64,000 nucleotides of DNA from Acanthamoeba sp. SK_2022b (lineage: Eukaryota > Discosea > Longamoebia > Acanthamoebidae): the NCBI GenBank assembly GCA_027943245.1, contig JANDJZ010001751.1:1-64000 (forward strand). Direction: 5' to 3'. The position numbers were made by a program, and so were the translations under genes. Positions 60,487-64,000 of this stretch are shown here, piece by piece (the stretch's first letter is position 1; each line of letters starts with the position of its first letter). The notes below the pieces were generated by a model. It saw only the letters and a program-made list of their open reading frames with translations. It was not told the DNA's origin and did not search any database.

Positions 60487-61416
60487 TTACTCCGCCGGGA
60501 ACAGGAACGGATTGATGCTGCTGCGGCCGAAGCCTTCTTCTTCCATGCGGGCGTCCAGCACCAGCGAAGCCAGATCGTCGGCCACCGCTTCGACCTGCGG
60601 GTCTTTTTCCTGATAGAGGATCTTCAGGTAAGTGCCGCAGTCGCCGCAGCTCTCCGCCTTCACCGCCGCCTGCTCGCTGTCCAGCGACCAGTAGTTGAGA
60701 TCGCGGGTCTGCTCGCAGTTGCTGCACTTCACCCGCACCACGTGCCATTCGCTTTCGCACAGGTTGCAGTGCAGGTAGCGCAGGCCGTTGACGGTGCCGA
60801 TGTGCACCATGCTGGAAACCGGGATGCTGCCGCACACCGGGCAGAACTGGCGCTGCTCGCCGTATTCGGCGCGCGCCTTGCCGGGGATCAGGCTGGCCAT
60901 CTGCGCCCAATAGAGCGACAGCGCGGCCCAGAGGAACGGCGCCTTCTCGCTGCCCACCTTGCCGAACTCGCGGTTGAGCAAGGCGTCGGCCATCAGCTCC
61001 AACTCGTGCGCCGAGGCTTTCTCCAGGTTGTCCAGCACCGCCAGGATATGCTCCGGCGCCTGCGGGCGCAGCTCGGCGATCAGCGACGTCAGCAGCTTGC
61101 GCCAGTGCTCGCTGCGCGGGAACACGCTCAGATCGAGCGGCGGTTTGCCGCTGGCGGCGCCCTGCGCCAGCGCTTCGCTCAGATCGAGCTCCAGCGGGTT
61201 ATCGTGCAGCGCATGCTGCTGCGCCTGCGCCAGCTCGGCGGCAAAGTTCAGGTAGTCGCCCAGCGGATTGTCGACCGCCAGCTGACGCAGACGATCGGCG
61301 CGGCGGCTGTACAGGCTTTTCAGGTTGGCGAAAAGTAACGGCGGGATGTTCTCCGCCGTTGTGGACTTCTCACGCTGTGCCCCTAACTGCTCTTTAGGAA
61401 CGATGCGGATACTCAT
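60487..61416 (-). CDS. fdhE: Formate dehydrogenase accessory protein FdhE
   Basis: A 309-residue cytosolic protein, same length as in E. coli, that helps mature the respiratory formate dehydrogenases. Four CxxC rubredoxin-like pairs are visible: FCPVCG, LHCNLCE, VKCSNCE and ESCGDCG, an iron-binding arrangement. It starts 1 nt into the fdoI stop (TGATG) and is the last gene of the fdo operon. Confidence 0.95.
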   Translation of the reverse strand: MSIRIVPKEQLGAQREKSTTAENIPPLLFANLKSLYSRRADRLRQLAVDNPLGDYLNFAAELAQAQQHALHDNPLELDLSEALAQGAASGKPPLDLSVFPRSEHWRKLLTSLIAELRPQAPEHILAVLDNLEKASAHELELMADALLNREFGKVGSEKAPFLWAALSLYWAQMASLIPGKARAEYGEQRQFCPVCGSIPVSSMVHIGTVNGLRYLHCNLCESEWHVVRVKCSNCEQTRDLNYWSLDSEQAAVKAESCGDCGTYLKILYQEKDPQVEAVADDLASLVLDARMEEEGFGRSSINPFLFPAE

Positions 61417-62051
61417 CAGGGTTTATCTTCCTGTCGTTTCTCGCGGACCTCACGGTACCAGCGCGGATGATGTTTCTTGGCCCAGGCCGCCGGCACCCAG
61501 CCTTCCACCATCGCGGTAATGGTGCCTTTTACCCACAATGCGGCGTAAATGTGCACCATAATCACGATAATCAGGCCGACCGCGGCCAGCGAATGCACCA
61601 GCAGCGCGATGCGGATCAGCGGGATGGAGAACGACGGCGCAAAATACGGCCGCCAGATCACCACGCCGCTGGCCAGCAACAGCACTAGGCTGATAATCGC
61701 CGCCCAGAACACGCACTTCTGGCCGAAATTATAGCGCCCGGTGTCACCCACTTCCTCGTTCATGGCGATTTTGTGGATGTTCTTGGCCCAGACGATATCT
61801 TCCCGGTTGATCAGGTTATGCTTCCAGTAGCGCAGGAACATCAGCAGGAACGCGGCAAACATGATCACCCCGACAAACGGGTGCAGAATGCGCGCCAGCT
61901 GCGGCGTCCCGAAGATGTTCATCAGCCAGTTGAAGGAGGGGAAGAAGAACCCCAGCCCGCTGATGGCGGCGAACACGAAGCAGAACGCCACGATCCAGTG
62001 GTTGATGCGCTCCGGTGCGCTGTAACGCTGAATGGGCTTTTCCTTTCTCAT
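61416..62051 (-). CDS. fdoI: Formate dehydrogenase-O cytochrome b556 subunit FdoI
   Basis: A 211-residue diheme b-type cytochrome with four helices. [42 protein letters not shown] and [25 protein letters not shown] supply the heme and quinone-site histidines. It passes electrons from FdoH to quinone. It overlaps fdoH by 4 bp. Confidence 0.95.
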   Translation of the reverse strand: MRKEKPIQRYSAPERINHWIVAFCFVFAAISGLGFFFPSFNWLMNIFGTPQLARILHPFVGVIMFAAFLLMFLRYWKHNLINREDIVWAKNIHKIAMNEEVGDTGRYNFGQKCVFWAAIISLVLLLASGVVIWRPYFAPSFSIPLIRIALLVHSLAAVGLIIVIMVHIYAALWVKGTITAMVEGWVPAAWAKKHHPRWYREVREKRQEDKP

Positions 62052-62950
62052 TTGCGCGTCTCCTCGTCGTGCGACTCGTCGTGCTCGTCCTCATCGTCGA
62101 CGCGGTTAGGCCCGACGCCGACATAGTGGAACACGCTGGCCGCGAAGGTGGCGGCAAAGCCGATGGCCGCCAGGGGTTTCCACACGCCCTTCCAGAAGGT
62201 CACCGCCGGGCTGATGCTCGGGTTGTCCGGCAAACCGTGGTACAGCTGCGGTTTGTCGGCGTGGTGCAGCACGTACATCACGTGCGTGCCGCCCACCCCC
62301 GCCGGGTCGTACAGACCGGCGTTCTGGTAGCCGCGGGTGTTCAGCTCGCTGACGCGATCTGCCGCCACCTGCTTCATCGCTTCCTTGGTGCCGAAGTGAA
62401 TGGCGCCGGTCGGGCAGGTTTTCACGCAGGCCGGTTCCTGGCCGACGTCCACGCGGTCGACGCACAGGGTGCACTTGTACACCCGGTTGTCGTCCTTGTT
62501 CATGCGCGGTACGTCGAACGGGCAGCCGGCGATGCAGTAGCCGCAGCCGATGCAGTGCTCGGACTGGAAGTCGACGATGCCGTTGGCGTACTGAATGATC
62601 GCGCCTTCCGACGGGCAGGCCTTCAGGCAGCCCGGATCGGCGCAGTGCATGCAGCCATCCTTGCGGATCAGCCATTCCAGCTTGCCGTTTTCCTCCACCT
62701 CGGAGAAGCGCATCACCGTCCACGACTTGGCGGTCAGATCGGCGGGGTTATCGTACACCCCAACGTTGTGCCCCACCTCGTCGCGGATGTCGTTCCATTC
62801 GGAACAGGCCACCTGACAGGCCTTGCAGCCGATACAGGTGGTGACATCGATCAGTTTGGCCACTTCTTCCTGGTGGTCACGGGCGCGCGGCGCCGGCGTG
62901 AAACCATTGGTGGCGGATTTACGAATGATGTCTTGAGATTGCATGGCCAT
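62048..62950 (-). CDS. fdoH: Formate dehydrogenase-O iron-sulfur subunit FdoH
   Basis: A 300-residue protein, same length as in E. coli, with four 4Fe-4S clusters: [35 protein letters not shown] and CTLCVD...ACVKTC. A C-terminal helix (about 255-275) anchors it. It wires FdoG to FdoI. GGAG precedes the ATG, 12 bp after fdoG. Confidence 0.96.
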   Translation of the reverse strand: MAMQSQDIIRKSATNGFTPAPRARDHQEEVAKLIDVTTCIGCKACQVACSEWNDIRDEVGHNVGVYDNPADLTAKSWTVMRFSEVEENGKLEWLIRKDGCMHCADPGCLKACPSEGAIIQYANGIVDFQSEHCIGCGYCIAGCPFDVPRMNKDDNRVYKCTLCVDRVDVGQEPACVKTCPTGAIHFGTKEAMKQVAADRVSELNTRGYQNAGLYDPAGVGGTHVMYVLHHADKPQLYHGLPDNPSISPAVTFWKGVWKPLAAIGFAATFAASVFHYVGVGPNRVDDEDEHDESHDEETRK

Positions 62951-62962
62951 AATTCGTCTCCG

Positions 62963-64000
62963 TTACACCTTTTCCACGTTGACCAGGAACGCCTTGAACT
63001 CCGGCGTTTGCGTATTGGCGTCGCCGACGAACGGCGTCAGCGTGTTGGCGATAAAGCCTTTCTTCGCCACCCCTTCGTAACCCCAGTGGATCGGGATACC
63101 GATGGTGTCGACTTCCTGGCCGTGCACCTGCAGCGTGCGAATACGCTTGGTCACCACCGCCTTGGCCTTGATGTAGCCGCGGTTGGAGCTGACCTTCACG
63201 GTGTCGCCCTGCTTGATGCCTTTCTTCTCTGCCAGCTTCTCACCGATCTCCACGAACTGCTCCGGCTGCGCGATGGCGTTCAGCCGCGCGTGCTTGGTCC
63301 AGTAGTGGAAGTGCTCGGTCAGACGATAGGTGGTACCGACGTAAGGGAACTTGTCGGATTTGCCCATCGCCGCCAGATCGTCCTTGAACACGCGCGCCGC
63401 CGGGTTGGACACCACGTTCGGGTGCAGCGGGTTGGTGCCGAGCGGCGTTTCGAACGGCTCGTAGTGTTCAGGGAACGGCCCTTCCGCCATCTTGTCGGTG
63501 GCGAACAGGCGGCCCATGCCCTCCGGCTGCATGATGAACGGCCCGACGTCGCTGCCCGGTGCGGCGGTGCTGTAGTCCGGGATATCGGCCCCGACCCACT
63601 TGGCGCCGTCCCACTCCAGCAGCTGGCGTTTCGGATCCCACGGTTTACCCTGCGGGTCCGCCGAGGCGCGGTTGTACAGGATGCGGCGGTTGAGCGGCCA
63701 TGCCCAGGCCCAGCCCAGCGTATTGCCGAGGCCGGACGGATCGGCGTTGTCGCGCCGCGCCATCTGGTTGCCGGCCGGCGTCCAGCTGCCGGCGAAGATC
63801 CAGCAGCCGCTGGCGGTGGTGCCGTCGTCGCGCAGCTGCGCGAACGAGCTGAGCAGCTCGCCTTTTTTCACCAGCACTTTGCCGTCGGCATCCAGCAGAT
63901 CCGCCAGCGCCTTGCCGTTGTTCTCCTGCGCCACCTCTTCCGGCGACGGGTTGTCCGGCGTCAGGTAGTCCCAGCGCATGTTCAGCACCTGTTCCGGCAC
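62963..64000 (-). CDS. fdoG: Formate dehydrogenase-O major subunit FdoG (3' part)
   Basis: The last 345 codons of the Mo-bis-MGD catalytic subunit; the gene runs off the window end. The C-terminal molydopterin dinucleotide-binding domain is present (YRLTEHFHYWTKHARLNAIAQPEQFVEI; VKVSSNRGYIKAKAVVTKR). FdoG-type enzymes carry selenocysteine near residue 196, which lies outside this window, so the Sec codon and its SECIS could not be checked. Confidence 0.95.
   Translation of the reverse strand: MPEQVLNMRWDYLTPDNPSPEEVAQENNGKALADLLDADGKVLVKKGELLSSFAQLRDDGTTASGCWIFAGSWTPAGNQMARRDNADPSGLGNTLGWAWAWPLNRRILYNRASADPQGKPWDPKRQLLEWDGAKWVGADIPDYSTAAPGSDVGPFIMQPEGMGRLFATDKMAEGPFPEHYEPFETPLGTNPLHPNVVSNPAARVFKDDLAAMGKSDKFPYVGTTYRLTEHFHYWTKHARLNAIAQPEQFVEIGEKLAEKKGIKQGDTVKVSSNRGYIKAKAVVTKRIRTLQVHGQEVDTIGIPIHWGYEGVAKKGFIANTLTPFVGDANTQTPEFKAFLVNVEKV

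Overview
The window looks like chromosome of a Serratia species close to S. marcescens. The clearest marker is a 563-codon chitinase A with its catalytic Glu at residue 315. The high-GC coding style and the enterobacterial operon orders (bcs, dpp, uhp, selAB, fdo) agree. This placement comes from protein recognition, not from a database search.

Layout. 1-7.2 kb: cellulose synthesis locus, with bcsR-bcsQ-bcsA-bcsB(start) on minus and bcsE-bcsF-bcsG on plus, diverging from a control region that holds a possible 23-codon leader ORF. 7.5-13.2 kb: dppABCDF dipeptide/heme ABC importer (minus). 13.8-15.5 kb: chiA. 15.9-16.5 kb: tRNA-Pro(UGG) followed by a tandem array of about 163-bp units, each carrying a copy of the tRNA 3' end. 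16.6-20.2 kb: uhpABC sugar-phosphate sensing system, with no uhpT beside it. 20.3-22.0 kb: eptB. 22.2-23.3 kb: ohr and ohrR with matching operator-like sites. 23.4-24.0 kb: SpoT-like HD hydrolase. 24.0-28.9 kb: beta-glucoside operon (bglF, bglB, OprB-type porin) led by a BglG-type antiterminator/terminator, but with no bglG nearby. 29-34.5 kb: small metabolic, regulatory and membrane genes, including a short-chain reductase/LysR pair and ydhP. 34.5-40.3 kb: LysR-controlled tripartite efflux operon whose last gene encodes a siderophore-interacting reductase.

40.4-43.0 kb is an AT-rich accessory island abutting the 3' end of selC (tRNA-Sec). It encodes an overlapping DUF262 / HEPN-RNase gene pair, a good candidate for a little-described defence module. 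43-55 kb: phytase-like esterase, CynX-type MFS, a MNT/HEPN toxin-antitoxin pair, an amidohydrolase-isochorismatase-GlxA operon, wecH, mdfA and LysE/LysR. 55-59 kb: RHH/ParE toxin-antitoxin pair, then selB-selA and yibF. 59.7-64 kb: DcrB-like lipoprotein, then fdhE, fdoI, fdoH and the 3' part of fdoG. selC, selA, selB and fdo(GHI)-fdhE thus put much of the selenocysteine machinery and its main client, formate dehydrogenase, within about 21 kb.
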